A DNA stretch of 64,000 nt from Leeuwenhoekiella aequorea (GTDB lineage Bacteria > Bacteroidota > Bacteroidia > Flavobacteriales > Flavobacteriaceae). The stretch spans positions 806,001 to 870,000 of the forward strand of contig NZ_QOVM01000001.1 in NCBI RefSeq assembly GCF_004104375.1, in the 5' to 3' direction. The position numbers and the translations under genes are program-made. Position 1 is the first letter of the stretch. Each line of letters begins with the position of its first letter. Below, one piece after another: positions 44,763-54,500 of the stretch. Under the pieces are notes generated by a model, which did no database searches, had not been told where the DNA came from, and saw only the letters and a list, made by a program, of their open reading frames with translations.

Positions 44763-44836
44763 TAATTTCCGTCTGTAAGAATTTTTATTCTTACTAGGAT
44801 TATTAACAGAGAGACTAATCCTCTTTCAACAATATA

Positions 44837-44871
44837 AAATCCGCTAAGAGTATTTCTTAGCGGATTTTTTT
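44837..44871 (+). terminator. Rho-independent terminator after rpsU
   Basis: A 13-bp stem (AAATCCGCTAAGA / TCTTAGCGGATTT, loop GTATT) is followed by T residues. It lies 75 bases after the rpsU stop and before the Xer gene. Confidence 0.9.
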
Positions 44872-44902
44872 GTTTTGTATCTTCCTGTTCATTTTTTAAT
44901 TT

Positions 44903-45796
44903 ATGTATTTAGAGGCATTCTTAGATTATCTTAAACTCGAACGTAATTATAGTGCTCATACTATTCTTGCATATAATGCAGATATACAAACATTCTTTAA
45001 TTTTCTTCAGGAAGAATATCAAATTGAAAACCCTAAGCTAGTGGAATATGTGTTTATAAGAGCTTACGTGGTTCACCTCTCTACGCGGAAATTAAGTCAT
45101 CGAAGTATAAACAGAAAAATAGCTTCTATAAAGGCTTATTTTAAATTTTTACAAAAAGTAGGAGAAATACAGATATCTCCATTATTAAAACATAAATCCT
45201 TAAAAATTAAAAAGGAAATTCAAATTCCTTTCTCTCCAAGTGAAGTAAATCAAGTCATAGAGAACTTAAGTAAGTCAGATGCTTTTGAAGGGAAAAGAGA
45301 TTATGTGATTATCTCAATATTTTATGCTCTCGGGATAAGGAGAAGTGAGCTAATTAATATTAAGATCTCTGATATCGATTTTTCATCTCATGTGATCAAG
45401 GTTCTAGGAAAGCGCAATAAGGAGCGTTTAATACCTATGATAAAATGGTTAGAAGGTCTCATAGAAGAATATATCAGCCTACGAGCACGAACTTGGGGTA
45501 GTGATCATTCGCCATATTTATTATTAACTAATAAAGGAGATAAACTATATGAAACTTTTGTTTATAGGGTCATAATTCGCTATTTTAGTGAGGTGTCTCA
45601 AAAAACTAAAATAAGTCCGCATATGCTAAGACATACATTTGCTACTCATTTATTAAATAATGGAGCAGATTTAAATGCGGTTAAAGAGCTATTGGGTCAT
45701 TCCAGTTTAGCGGCAACTCAAGTTTATACCCATTCTAGTATAGCTGAATTGGGAAAGGTTTATAAAAATGCCCATCCAAGAAATCTTAAAAATTAG
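44903..45796 (+). CDS. xerC: Tyrosine recombinase, XerC/XerD type
   Basis: A 297-residue site-specific recombinase. An N-terminal SAM-like core-binding domain (about residues 1-85) is followed by the catalytic domain with Arg in LGIRRSELI, HMLRHTF (His, Arg), His266 in LLGHSS, and nucleophile Tyr275 in TQVYTH. The length is normal for XerC/XerD, which resolve chromosome dimers at dif. It is not flanked by att sites or phage genes, so it is the housekeeping enzyme. I favour XerC by its position next to rpsU and hpf, but XerD cannot be ruled out. Confidence 0.85.
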   Translation: MYLEAFLDYLKLERNYSAHTILAYNADIQTFFNFLQEEYQIENPKLVEYVFIRAYVVHLSTRKLSHRSINRKIASIKAYFKFLQKVGEIQISPLLKHKSLKIKKEIQIPFSPSEVNQVIENLSKSDAFEGKRDYVIISIFYALGIRRSELINIKISDIDFSSHVIKVLGKRNKERLIPMIKWLEGLIEEYISLRARTWGSDHSPYLLLTNKGDKLYETFVYRVIIRYFSEVSQKTKISPHMLRHTFATHLLNNGADLNAVKELLGHSSLAATQVYTHSSIAELGKVYKNAHPRNLKN

Positions 45797-45833
45797 TTTT
45801 TTGATGTATTAATTAACTTTTAAATCCAAATCT

Positions 45834-46136
45834 ATGAAAGTAAATGTCCAAACTCCCCATTTTGTAGCCGATCAAAAATTGATTAATTATCTTCAGAAGA
45901 AGATGAATAAATTAGATCAATTTCACGATCAGATCATTTATGCTGATATTTTTTTAAAAATTCAGAATACGAGTAGTAGAAATAATAAAATTGTCGAAAT
46001 ATTGTTGAGTATTCCGGGTAACGAGCTGATTGTTAAAAAACAAGCTAAATCTTTTGAGGCTGGTGCCTATAGTTGTGCGAGCTCATTAGAGCGTCTTCTA
46101 ATTAAGCAAAAAGAAAAAAATAGAGCAATTGCATAA
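45834..46136 (+). CDS. hpf: Ribosome hibernation-promoting factor, HPF/YfiA family (short form)
   Basis: A 100-residue protein with the HPF/YfiA fold: MKVNVQTPHFVADQKLINYL, a first helix, and a beta-hairpin region (DIFLKIQNTSSRNNKIVEILLSIPG), ending in basic LIKQKEKNRA. It has no C-terminal long-form dimerisation domain. It would bind the decoding centre and silence ribosomes in stationary phase. It lies 37 bases after the recombinase gene and directly before the tRNA-tuf promoter. Confidence 0.88.
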   Translation: MKVNVQTPHFVADQKLINYLQKKMNKLDQFHDQIIYADIFLKIQNTSSRNNKIVEILLSIPGNELIVKKQAKSFEAGAYSCASSLERLLIKQKEKNRAIA

Positions 46137-46155
46137 AAAAATTTCAAAAAATGTT

Positions 46156-46184
46156 TTGGTAATATGTTTTTTGTTTTACATTTG
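46156..46184 (+). promoter_or_regulatory. Promoter of the tRNA-tuf operon (TTG - 18 bases - TACATTTG)
   Basis: TTG at 46156-46158 and TACATTTG at 46177-46184 form a full -33/-7 pair with an 18-base spacer. The first tRNA begins about 50 bases downstream. It probably serves the tRNA cluster and tuf, and perhaps genes beyond. Confidence 0.82.
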
Positions 46185-46234
46185 CACTCCGTTAGAAACA
46201 GCGGAGTTTTTTACTCCTCAAAATCTAACAAAAA

Positions 46235-46308
46235 GCCGATGTAGCTCAGCTGGCTAGAGCAGCTGATTTGTAATCAGCAGGTCGTGGGTTCGAGTCCCTC
46301 CATCGGCT
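46235..46308 (+). tRNA. tRNA-Thr (anticodon TGT)
   Basis: A 74-base tRNA. The acceptor stem GCCGATG / CATCGGC is perfect, the T loop is GTGGGTTCGAGTCCC, and the anticodon loop is TTTGTAA between GCTGA and TCAGC. The discriminator is T. CCA is not encoded. Confidence 0.97.
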
Positions 46309-46400
46309 CTTTTTAAACTAGAGTTTTTAAATTGTATAAGTTTAAAAACTTGCGCTAAGCGCGGTAAAAGCGTTTTTTGAAATATTGATTTACCAATATT

Positions 46401-46483
46401 GGGGAGATACTCAAGCGGCCAACGAGGACAGACTGTAACTCTGTTGTTTTACGACTTCGCAGGTTCGAATCCTGCTCTCCCCA
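46401..46483 (+). tRNA. tRNA-Tyr (anticodon GTA)
   Basis: An 83-base class II tRNA with a long variable arm. The acceptor GGGGAGA / TCTCCCC is perfect, the anticodon loop is CTGTAAC between ACAGA and TCTGT, and the T arm is CAGGTTCGAATCCTG. The discriminator is A. Confidence 0.97.
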
Positions 46484-46521
46484 CAATTTATGCAAAACGT
46501 ATGATTTATCATATTGTTAAT

Positions 46522-46594
46522 GCGGGAGTAGCTCAGTTGGTAGAGCGTCAGCCTTCCAAGCTGAATGTCGCCGGTTCGAACCCGGTCTCCCGCT
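46522..46594 (+). tRNA. tRNA-Gly (anticodon TCC)
   Basis: A 73-base tRNA with acceptor GCGGGAG / CTCCCGC, anticodon loop CTTCCAA between TCAGC and GCTGA, and T arm CCGGTTCGAACCCGG. The discriminator is T. Confidence 0.97.
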
Positions 46595-46774
46595 CTAATT
46601 GCTGTTAATTTAATTAATCGCAAGCAAGGTCGTTAGATTTACATCTTCGGTCTTATTAAACCAAATCTGATAGGCTTTGGTTGTAGTCATTATATGACTT
46701 TTATGAGCCCTTTAGCTGAGAAGGTCGGTCCTGGGTAATTCTGACTTCGGTCGTTTTGATGGGAAGTAATTTAA
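46595..46774 (+). other. Structured spacer between tRNA-Gly and tRNA-Thr(GGT)
   Basis: A 180-base spacer without a gene, much longer than the usual gap in such clusters. It holds two inverted repeats: AACCAAA / TTTGGTT (46659-46682) and AGTCAT / ATGACT (46685-46699). The octamer CTTCGGTC occurs twice (near 46646 and 46745). It may be a processing or leader element. I cannot assign it to a known RNA family. Confidence 0.5.
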
Positions 46775-46846
46775 GCCGACGTAGCTCAGGGGTAGAGCGT
46801 TTCCTTGGTAAGGAAGAGGTCACGGGTTCAAATCCCGTCGTTGGCT
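46775..46846 (+). tRNA. tRNA-Thr (anticodon GGT)
   Basis: A 72-base tRNA. The acceptor GCCGACG / CGTTGGC has one G-U pair, the anticodon loop is TTGGTAA between TTTCC and GGAAG, and the T arm is CGGGTTCAAATCCCG. The discriminator is T. It lies 138 bases before tuf. Confidence 0.96.
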
Positions 46847-46984
46847 CAATAGCAGTCGCTGCTAATTAAACGAGTGTAGTTTTACGCTCGGTTTTTTGCG
46901 TTTTGTAAAGAATCTATAATCAGCGTGTCAGGTAAGTTTAAAAAATAAACACTAATAATAACTAAGATTAAAATTATTTAAATC

Positions 46985-48172
46985 ATGGCAAAGGCAACAT
47001 TTGATCGTTCCAAACCTCACTTAAATATTGGTACTATAGGGCACGTTGACCACGGTAAAACTACCTTAACTGCTGCTATTACTACTGTACTTGCTAACGC
47101 AGGTCTTTCTGAAATGAGAAGTTTTGACTCTATTGACAACGCTCCAGAAGAAAAAGAAAGAGGTATTACTATTAACACTTCGCACGTAGAGTATTCTACT
47201 GCTAACCGTCACTACGCTCACGTTGACTGTCCAGGTCACGCGGATTACGTTAAGAACATGGTTACTGGTGCTGCTCAAATGGACGGTGCTATTCTTGTTG
47301 TTGCTGCAACAGATGGTCCTATGCCACAAACTCGCGAGCACATCCTTTTAGGTCGTCAGGTAGGTATTCCTCGTATCGTTGTATTCATGAATAAAGTGGA
47401 TATGGTTGATGATGAAGAATTGCTTGAGCTTGTTGAGATGGAAGTAAGAGATCTTCTTAGTTTCTATGAGTATGATGGTGATAATGGTCCTGTTGTTCAA
47501 GGTTCTGCTTTAGGTGCTTTAAATGGTGAGCAAGTTTGGGTTGATAAAGTTATGGAGCTTATGGAAGCTGTAGATAGCTGGATTGAACTACCTGCTCGTG
47601 ATGTTGATAAGCCATTCTTAATGCCTATCGAAGATGTTTTCTCTATTACTGGTCGTGGTACTGTTGCAACTGGTCGTATTGAAACTGGAGTAGCAAATAC
47701 TGGAGATCCTGTGGAGATCATAGGTATGGGTGCTGAAAAACTTACATCTACTATTACTGGAGTTGAAATGTTCCGTAAGATATTAGATAGAGGTGAAGCT
47801 GGTGATAACGTAGGTATCCTTTTAAGAGGTATTGAAAAATCTCAGATCACTAGAGGTATGGTTATTACTAAGCCAGGTTCAGTTAAGCCTCACTCTAAAT
47901 TCAAAGCAGAGGTTTATATCTTGAAAAAAGAAGAAGGTGGACGTCACACTCCGTTCCATAATAACTACCGTCCTCAGTTTTACGTTCGTACAACTGACGT
48001 AACTGGAAACATTTCTCTTTCTGAGGGTGTTGAAATGGTAATGCCAGGAGATAACTTAACAATCAATGTAGAGTTAATTCAGCCAATAGCGATGAATGTA
48101 GGTTTACGTTTTGCGATTCGTGAAGGTGGTAGAACTGTAGGTGCAGGTCAGGTAACTGAGATTGTAGAATAA
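46985..48172 (+). CDS. tuf: Translation elongation factor EF-Tu
   Basis: A 395-residue GTPase that brings aminoacyl-tRNA to the ribosome. G1 is GHVDHGKT (residues 19-26), the switch I region has [13 protein letters not shown]3 is [11 protein letters not shown], and G4 is NKVDM. Domains 2 and 3 are complete and end with [13 protein letters not shown]. It is the only tuf in the window. The preceding tRNA genes have the same order of anticodons as thrU-tyrU-glyT-thrT before E. coli tufB. A hairpin after the stop may partly end transcription before tRNA-Trp. Confidence 0.98.
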   Translation: MAKATFDRSKPHLNIGTIGHVDHGKTTLTAAITTVLANAGLSEMRSFDSIDNAPEEKERGITINTSHVEYSTANRHYAHVDCPGHADYVKNMVTGAAQMDGAILVVAATDGPMPQTREHILLGRQVGIPRIVVFMNKVDMVDDEELLELVEMEVRDLLSFYEYDGDNGPVVQGSALGALNGEQVWVDKVMELMEAVDSWIELPARDVDKPFLMPIEDVFSITGRGTVATGRIETGVANTGDPVEIIGMGAEKLTSTITGVEMFRKILDRGEAGDNVGILLRGIEKSQITRGMVITKPGSVKPHSKFKAEVYILKKEEGGRHTPFHNNYRPQFYVRTTDVTGNISLSEGVEMVMPGDNLTINVELIQPIAMNVGLRFAIREGGRTVGAGQVTEIVE

Positions 48173-48196
48173 TTACGGATTATAATTTATAGAATT

Positions 48197-48229
48197 AAGG
48201 CGTCCGTTTATACGGATGCCTTGATTTTT
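48197..48229 (+). terminator. Hairpin between tuf and tRNA-Trp (possible attenuator)
   Basis: A 10-bp stem (AAGGCGTCCG / CGGATGCCTT, one G-U pair, loop TTTATA) is followed by a mixed T-rich tail (GATTTTTATT). The T run is imperfect, so it may attenuate rather than stop transcription. Confidence 0.6.
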
Positions 48230-48266
48230 ATTAAGAAGACAGCTCTTTAGCTAATTCTTAATTCTT

Positions 48267-48339
48267 ACGGGCTTAGCTCAGTTGGTAGAGCACTGGTCTC
48301 CAAAACCAGGTGTCGGGAGTTCGAGCCTCTCAGCCCGTG
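48267..48339 (+). tRNA. tRNA-Trp (anticodon CCA)
   Basis: A 73-base tRNA with acceptor ACGGGCT / AGCCCGT, anticodon loop CTCCAAA between CTGGT and ACCAG, and discriminator G as expected for Trp. It lies between tuf and secE. Confidence 0.97.
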
Positions 48340-48446
48340 CAGACTTATTAAAATCTATTTAAATTTTAATAATATTTATTCTATTACTAATAAATAGTAA
48401 TGGTTAGTTTAAAAGGTATAGAGCCTTATAAATAATATACAATAAT

Positions 48447-48644
48447 ATGGCCGGATTAGTTAATTACATTCAAGAGTCTTATAACGAATTAAAAAATCAC
48501 GTAACCTGGACTCCGCTATCTGAGGCGCAACGTTTGACTGTTGTTGTTGCTGTTTTCACAATTATTTTTTCGTTAGGAATTTGGGGTGTTGATACTGTTT
48601 TTAGCAGGGCTATAGAGGCGTATTTTAATCTGGTAGGAGCTTAA
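48447..48644 (+). CDS. secE: Preprotein translocase subunit SecE
   Basis: A 65-residue single-helix SecE of the short bacterial type. An amphipathic N-terminus (LVNYIQESYNELKNHVTW) leads into a membrane helix (about residues 32-52) and the short tail AIEAYFNLVGA. It joins SecY and SecG in the translocon. nusG follows 10 bases later, the standard gene order. Confidence 0.95.
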   Translation: MAGLVNYIQESYNELKNHVTWTPLSEAQRLTVVVAVFTIIFSLGIWGVDTVFSRAIEAYFNLVGA

Positions 48645-48654
48645 AATAATTACA

Positions 48655-49215
48655 ATGGCTATAGTAAACAATACCAAAGATAAAGACTGGTACGTGGTAA
48701 GGGCCGTTAGTGGTCAGGAAAACAAAGTTAAAGGATATATAGAGCAAGAGATTTCTCGCTTTAACCTTGAGGATTATATTGAGCAAGTTCTTGTTCCTAC
48801 AGAGAAAGTTATCCAGATACGTAATGGTAAAAAGATAAATAAAGAACGTGTTTATTTTCCTGGATATATTATGATTCATGCAAACCTTGGTGGTGAAGTG
48901 ACTCACATGATAAAGTCTATTAATGGCGTTATCGGTTTCTTAGGTGAAACTAAAGGTGGTGATCCTGTTCCATTAAGAATCTCAGAGGTAAATAGAATGT
49001 TAGGTAAAGTAGATGAATTATCTGTAAAATCAGATAGCGTCGCTATACCTTTTGTTATTGGAGAAACTGTCAAAGTTATCGATGGTCCTTTTAACGGTTT
49101 TAATGGTTCTGTTGAGAAGGTTAATGAAGAAAAGCGTAAGCTAGAGGTGATGGTTAAGATTTTTGGTAGAAAGACGCCTTTAGAATTGAGCTACATGCAA
49201 GTTGAGAAAGTATAA
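48655..49215 (+). CDS. nusG: Transcription termination/antitermination factor NusG
   Basis: A 186-residue protein with the NGN domain (DWYVVRAVSGQENKVKGYIE) and a C-terminal KOW domain (GETVKVIDGPFNGFNGSVEKVN). It couples RNA polymerase to Rho or to the ribosome. The region between the domains (GGDPVPLRISEVNRMLGK) is as in other Bacteroidota. It follows secE by 10 bases. Confidence 0.97.
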   Translation: MAIVNNTKDKDWYVVRAVSGQENKVKGYIEQEISRFNLEDYIEQVLVPTEKVIQIRNGKKINKERVYFPGYIMIHANLGGEVTHMIKSINGVIGFLGETKGGDPVPLRISEVNRMLGKVDELSVKSDSVAIPFVIGETVKVIDGPFNGFNGSVEKVNEEKRKLEVMVKIFGRKTPLELSYMQVEKV

Positions 49216-49284
49216 GTGTTACACATATATTAGGTATTGTTCTACTGCTTCCACAAATGAACGTATCAAACTAAATTTTTAAAA

Positions 49285-49722
49285 ATGGCAAAAGAAATAA
49301 GTAAGGTTGTTAAGTTGCAAGTTAAGGGAGGAGCCGCAAACCCTTCCCCACCTGTTGGACCAGCTTTAGGTGCTGCCGGAGTAAATATCATGGAGTTTTG
49401 TAAGCAGTTTAATGCTCGAACTCAAGATAAAGCCGGTAAAGTATTGCCTGTTGCTATCACTGTTTACGGTGATAAATCTTTTGACTTTGTGGTTAAAACA
49501 CCACCTGCTGCCATCCAATTGATGGAAGCAGCTAAGATTAAAGGAGGTTCTGGTGAACCAAACCGTAAAAAAGTTGCTAGCGTAACATGGGATCAAATTA
49601 AAGCTATCTCAGAAGACAAAATGCCAGATTTAAACGCTTTCACGATCGAGAGTGCTATGAAGATGGTTGCAGGTACTGCAAGGTCTATGGGAATAACTGT
49701 AAAAGGACAAGCTCCTTTTTAA
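49285..49722 (+). CDS. rplK: 50S ribosomal protein uL11
   Basis: A 145-residue L11 with [25 protein letters not shown] and the rRNA-binding C-terminal domain ([16 protein letters not shown]). It forms the GTPase-associated centre with 23S rRNA and uL10. It is the first gene of rplKAJL and starts 69 bases after nusG. Confidence 0.98.
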   Translation: MAKEISKVVKLQVKGGAANPSPPVGPALGAAGVNIMEFCKQFNARTQDKAGKVLPVAITVYGDKSFDFVVKTPPAAIQLMEAAKIKGGSGEPNRKKVASVTWDQIKAISEDKMPDLNAFTIESAMKMVAGTARSMGITVKGQAPF

Positions 49723-49743
49723 CATCCAAAAAAGCAATTTAAA

Positions 49744-50442
49744 ATGGCAAAAGTAACAAAAAAGCAAAAAGAAGCCCGCGCTAAGGTAGACAGTAGTTCT
49801 GCTTATACACTAGCGGAAGCTTCTGCTTTAATAAAAGAAGTAAGCAAAGTTAATTTTGATCCTTCTGTTGATTTGGCTGTGCGTCTTAATGTAGATCCAC
49901 GTAAAGCAAACCAAATGGTTCGTGGAGTGGTAACACTTCCTCACGGAACTGGTAAAGACGTAAAGGTTCTTGCTCTGGTAACTCCAGATAAAGAAGCTGA
50001 GGCTAAAAAAGCTGGAGCTGACTTTGTAGGTCTTGATGAATATCTAGAGAAAATTAAAAACGGTTGGACAGATGTTGATGTTATCATCACTATGCCAAGT
50101 GTTATGGGTAAATTAGGTCCTTTAGGACGTGTGTTAGGTCCTCGTGGCTTAATGCCAAACCCAAAAACCGGTACTGTAACTATGGACGTGGCTAAGGCTG
50201 TTTCTGATGTTAAAGCTGGTAAAATAGATTTCAAGGTTGATAAGACTGGTATTGTACATGCTGCTATAGGTAAAGCATCTTTTGATGCAGATAAAATAGC
50301 AGATAACGCAAGAGAATTGATAACCACATTAGTAAAATTGAAGCCTACTACGTCTAAAGGTGTTTATATTAAAAGCATCTTTATGTCTAGCACGATGAGT
50401 CCTAGCGTAGAAGTAGATTCAAAACGTTTTGCTGAGCAGTAA
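49744..50442 (+). CDS. rplA: 50S ribosomal protein uL1
   Basis: A 232-residue L1 with the L1 signature at [28 protein letters not shown] and a full two-domain length. It binds the L1 stalk and in other bacteria represses the L11 operon mRNA. It lies 21 bases after rplK and 10 bases before rplJ. Confidence 0.98.
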   Translation: MAKVTKKQKEARAKVDSSSAYTLAEASALIKEVSKVNFDPSVDLAVRLNVDPRKANQMVRGVVTLPHGTGKDVKVLALVTPDKEAEAKKAGADFVGLDEYLEKIKNGWTDVDVIITMPSVMGKLGPLGRVLGPRGLMPNPKTGTVTMDVAKAVSDVKAGKIDFKVDKTGIVHAAIGKASFDADKIADNARELITTLVKLKPTTSKGVYIKSIFMSSTMSPSVEVDSKRFAEQ

Positions 50443-50452
50443 AAGTTAAATT

Positions 50453-50974
50453 ATGACAAGAGAAGAAAAATCACAAGTAATAGAAGATTTGACTGCGCAG
50501 TTAGCTGATAGTGCTCATATATATTTAGCAGATATTTCTGGCTTAAATGCAGAAACTACTTCTAGATTAAGAAGAGCTTGCTTTAAGGCAAACGTAAAAC
50601 TAGCCGTGGTTAAGAATACATTGCTTGCAAAAGCAATGGAGAGTTCAGATAAGGATTTTGGGGAATTACCTTCTATTTTAAAAGGAAATACATCTATTAT
50701 GCTTTCTGAAACTGGAAATGCGCCAGCTAAGGTTATTAAAGAGTTTCGTAAGAAATCTCAAAAGCCTTTACTTAAAGGAGCATTTATTGAAGAAGCGATT
50801 TACATAGGTGACGATCAATTAGATGCTCTAGTTGATATTAAATCTAAAGAAGAACTTGTTGGGGAGATTATTGGTCTTCTTCAATCACCTGCTAAGAACG
50901 TTATTGGCGCTCTTAAATCAGGAGGTCAAACAATCGCTGGACTTCTTAAGACTCTTTCTGAAAAGGAAGGTTAA
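50453..50974 (+). CDS. rplJ: 50S ribosomal protein uL10
   Basis: A 173-residue L10 that anchors the bL12 stalk. The N-terminal domain begins REEKSQVIEDLTAQLADSA and includes RRACFKANVKLAVVKNTLL. The C-terminal helix (NVIGALKSGGQTIAGLLKTL) binds bL12 dimers. The gap before rplJ is only 10 bases, so no classical L10 leader structure exists here. Confidence 0.97.
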   Translation: MTREEKSQVIEDLTAQLADSAHIYLADISGLNAETTSRLRRACFKANVKLAVVKNTLLAKAMESSDKDFGELPSILKGNTSIMLSETGNAPAKVIKEFRKKSQKPLLKGAFIEEAIYIGDDQLDALVDIKSKEELVGEIIGLLQSPAKNVIGALKSGGQTIAGLLKTLSEKEG

Positions 50975-51030
50975 TAATTACGTACGCACAAATAATAATA
51001 ATAGAATAATTTTTTTTTAAAACGATAGAA

Positions 51031-51405
51031 ATGGCAGATTTAAAAGATTTCGCAGAACAACTAGTTAACTTAACTGTAAAAGAGGTAAATGAGTTAGCTA
51101 CTATTTTAAAAGATGAGTATGGTATCGAGCCTGCAGCAGCTGCTGTAGCTATGGCTGGTCCTGCTGGTGGTGGTGATGATGCCGCTGAAGAGCAAACTGA
51201 GTTTGATGTAATCCTTAAGGCAGCAGGTGGTTCTAAACTTGCAGTTGTAAAACTAGTTAAAGAATTAACTGGTGCAGGTCTTAAAGAAGCAAAAGAATTA
51301 GTTGACAACGCTCCAAGTCCAATTAAAGAAGGTATCGCTAAAGACGAAGCTGAAGCTATTAAAGCTCAGTTAGAAGAAGCTGGTGCTGAAGTTGAGCTTA
51401 AGTAA
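51031..51405 (+). CDS. rplL: 50S ribosomal protein bL12 (L7/L12)
   Basis: A 124-residue acidic stalk protein. The N-terminal dimerisation part ([20 protein letters not shown]) leads into an Ala/Gly hinge (about residues 35-52) and a C-terminal domain ([20 protein letters not shown]). It recruits translation factors to the ribosome. A structured 190-base leader separates it from rpoB. Confidence 0.97.
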   Translation: MADLKDFAEQLVNLTVKEVNELATILKDEYGIEPAAAAVAMAGPAGGGDDAAEEQTEFDVILKAAGGSKLAVVKLVKELTGAGLKEAKELVDNAPSPIKEGIAKDEAEAIKAQLEEAGAEVELK

Positions 51406-51427
51406 GCTTAACACTTATAAATACAAG

Positions 51428-51560
51428 GGTTTAGGTCTTTTCGATTTTTCGAAATAGACCTAAACCATTTGTCGTATATAAGGTTTTCATATTATTTACG
51501 ACTATTATTGCTTTAGATTTCTTATGTTAAGAAATCAAATAGATCTGATCATACAGATCT
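51428..51560 (+). promoter_or_regulatory. Three-hairpin leader between rplL and rpoB
   Basis: Three perfect or near-perfect stem-loops lie in the 189 bases before rpoB. The first, 51428-51466, has an 11-bp outer stem GGTTTAGGTCT / AGACCTAAACC with an inner TTTCGA / TCGAAA stem. The second is GATTTCTTA / TAAGAAATC (51516-51536, loop TGT). The third is AGATCTG / CAGATCT (51541-51560). None has a following T run, so full termination is unlikely. Attenuation or RNase processing, as known between rplL and rpoB in E. coli, is plausible. Confidence 0.75.
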
Positions 51561-51594
51561 TCAATTTATTTTAATTAAATTCCGTTCGTTGAAG

Positions 51595-54500
51595 ATGCAA
51601 GCAAAACAAGCTGAAAGACTGAATTTCTCATCGGTAAAGAACAGACCTGAGTATCCTGACTTTTTGGATATTCAGATTAAATCCTTTCAAGATTTCTTTC
51701 AATTAGAGACTAAGTCTGAAGAAAGAGGAAATGAAGGACTTTACAACACATTTCTAGAGAATTTCCCAATTACGGATACCCGTAATAACTTTGTACTAGA
51801 ATTTTTGGATTATTTTGTTGATCCACCTAGATACTCTATTCAAGAATGTATCGAACGAGGCTTAACGTATAGCGTTCCATTAAAAGCCCGTTTAAAATTA
51901 TACTGTACTGATGATGAGCACGAAGATTTTGAAACAATAGTACAGGATGTATATCTTGGTACTATTCCTTACATGACACCAAGCGGTACTTTTTGTATCA
52001 ATGGTGCAGAGCGAGTAGTTGTTTCTCAGTTACACCGTTCACCTGGTGTTTTCTTCGGCCAGTCTTTTCATGCTAATGGTACCAAGCTTTATTCAGCAAG
52101 AGTAATACCTTTTAAAGGTTCTTGGATTGAATTTGCTACAGATATTAATAGTGTAATGTATGCTTACATAGATCGTAAGAAAAAGTTACCTGTTACTACT
52201 CTTTTTCGCGCGATAGGTTTTGAGCGTGATAAAGATATTTTAGAAATCTTTGACCTTGCAGAAGAGGTTAAGGTTTCAAAAACTGGTCTTAAGAAATATT
52301 TAGGCCGTAAGCTTGCTGCTCGTGTTCTTAACACTTGGCACGAGGATTTTGTGGACGAAGATACAGGTGAAGTTGTTTCTATCGAACGTAATGAGATTGT
52401 TTTAGATCGTGATACAGTTTTAGAAAAAGAACATGTAGATGAAATATTAGATGCTGGTGCTAAAACGATTCTTCTTCATAAGGAAGATAATCAACTAGGT
52501 GACTATGCGATTATTCACAATACGCTACAGAAAGATCCTACAAACTCAGAAAAAGAGGCTGTAGAACATATATATCGTCAATTACGTAATGCTGAGCCGC
52601 CAGATGAGGAAACAGCACGTGGTATTATTGACAAATTATTCTTTAGTGATCAACGCTATAACTTAGGTGAGGTAGGTCGTTATAGAATGAACAAGAAATT
52701 AGGTCTTGATATCGGGATGGATAAGCAGGTGCTTACCAAGCAAGATATCATAACTATCGTAAAATACTTAATCGAGCTTATTAATTCTAAAGCTGAAATA
52801 GATGATATTGATCACTTATCTAACCGTCGTGTACGTACTGTAGGAGAGCAATTATCTACTCAGTTTGGTGTAGGTTTAGCTCGTATGGCCCGTACAATTC
52901 GTGAGCGTATGAATGTACGTGATAATGAAGTATTTACTCCAATTGACTTAATTAATGCGAAAACACTTTCGTCTGTAATTAATTCATTCTTTGGTACAAA
53001 CCAATTATCACAGTTCATGGATCAGACTAACCCTCTTGCAGAGATTACGCACAAGCGTCGTCTTTCAGCATTAGGACCAGGTGGTCTTTCTCGTGAGCGT
53101 GCAGGTTTTGAGGTGCGAGATGTACATTATACACATTATGGTCGTCTTTGCCCTATTGAAACTCCTGAAGGGCCAAACATTGGTTTGATATCTTCATTAG
53201 CAGTTTACGCCAAGGTTAACAATATGGGGTTCATTGAGACTCCTTACCGTACTGTAACCGATGGTAAAATTGATCTTGAAACTGAGCCTAGATATTTAAG
53301 TGCAGAAGAAGAGGAAGGAATGTTAATTGCTCAGGCAAACAATCCTATGACCGATGATGGGTCAATTACTGAAGAGAAAGTAATTGCTCGTATGGAAGGT
53401 GACTTCCCGGTTGTGGAACCTAACACGGTACATTATGCCGATGTTTCTCCTAACCAGATTGCATCGATATCTGCATCGTTAATTCCTTTCTTAGAACATG
53501 ATGATGCAAACCGTGCATTGATGGGATCTAACATGATGCGTCAGGCAGTACCGCTTTTACGTGTTGATTCTCCTATTGTAGGAACAGGTCTGGAACGTCA
53601 AGTGGCATCTGATTCTCGTGTATTGATTAATGCCGAAGGTGATGGTGTAGTTGAATATGTTGACGCCAATGAAATCACTATAAAATATGACCGTACCGAA
53701 GAGCAACGTATGGTTAGTTTTGAAGAAGATAGCAAAACATACCAATTAATTAAATTTCGTAAGACTAACCAAAGTACTTCTATTAACCTTAAGCCTATCG
53801 TAAGTAGAGGTGATCGTGTTAAAAAAGGTCAAGTACTTTGTCAAGGATATGCTACCGAAGCTGGGGAACTCGCTTTAGGTCGTAACATGAAAGTAGCCTT
53901 TATGCCTTGGAAAGGGTATAACTTTGAGGATGCTATTGTTATATCTGAGAAAGTTGTGCGTGAAGATATATTCACTTCTATTCACGTTGATGAATATTCC
54001 CTAGATGTACGTGATACAAAATTAGGTAATGAAGAATTAACTAATGACATACCTAACGTTTCTGAAGAGGCTACAAAAGACCTTGATGAAAATGGTATGA
54101 TACGTATAGGTGCAGAGGTGAAGCCTGGAGATATATTAATAGGAAAAATTACTCCTAAAGGAGAATCAGATCCTACTCCAGAAGAAAAACTTCTTCGTGC
54201 TATATTTGGTGACAAAGCAGGTGATGTAAAAGATGCTTCTTTAAAAGCTTCTCCTTCATTAAGAGGTGTGGTAATACAGAAGAAACTTTTTGCACGTGCT
54301 ATAAAAGATAAGCGTAAGAGAGCTAAAGATAAAGAAGATATCGCTGCTCTAGAAGCTGAGTACGATCAAAAATTTGATGATCTAAAAGCAGTTCTTGTAG
54401 ATAAGTTATTCCAACTAGTTAATGGAAAAACTGCTCAAGGTGTTAAGAATGATTTAGGTGAAGAAATACTTCCTAAAGGAAAGAAATTCACTTTAAAGAT

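Noticed and set aside
44903-45796. The tyrosine recombinase as a mobile-element integrase
   Set aside because: It has XerC/D length and lies between rpsU and hpf with no phage genes or att repeats beside the tRNA genes.
46399-46623. Open frames on both strands across the tRNA cluster
   Set aside because: They run through clear tRNA-Tyr and tRNA-Gly genes and have no family features, so they are chance frames.
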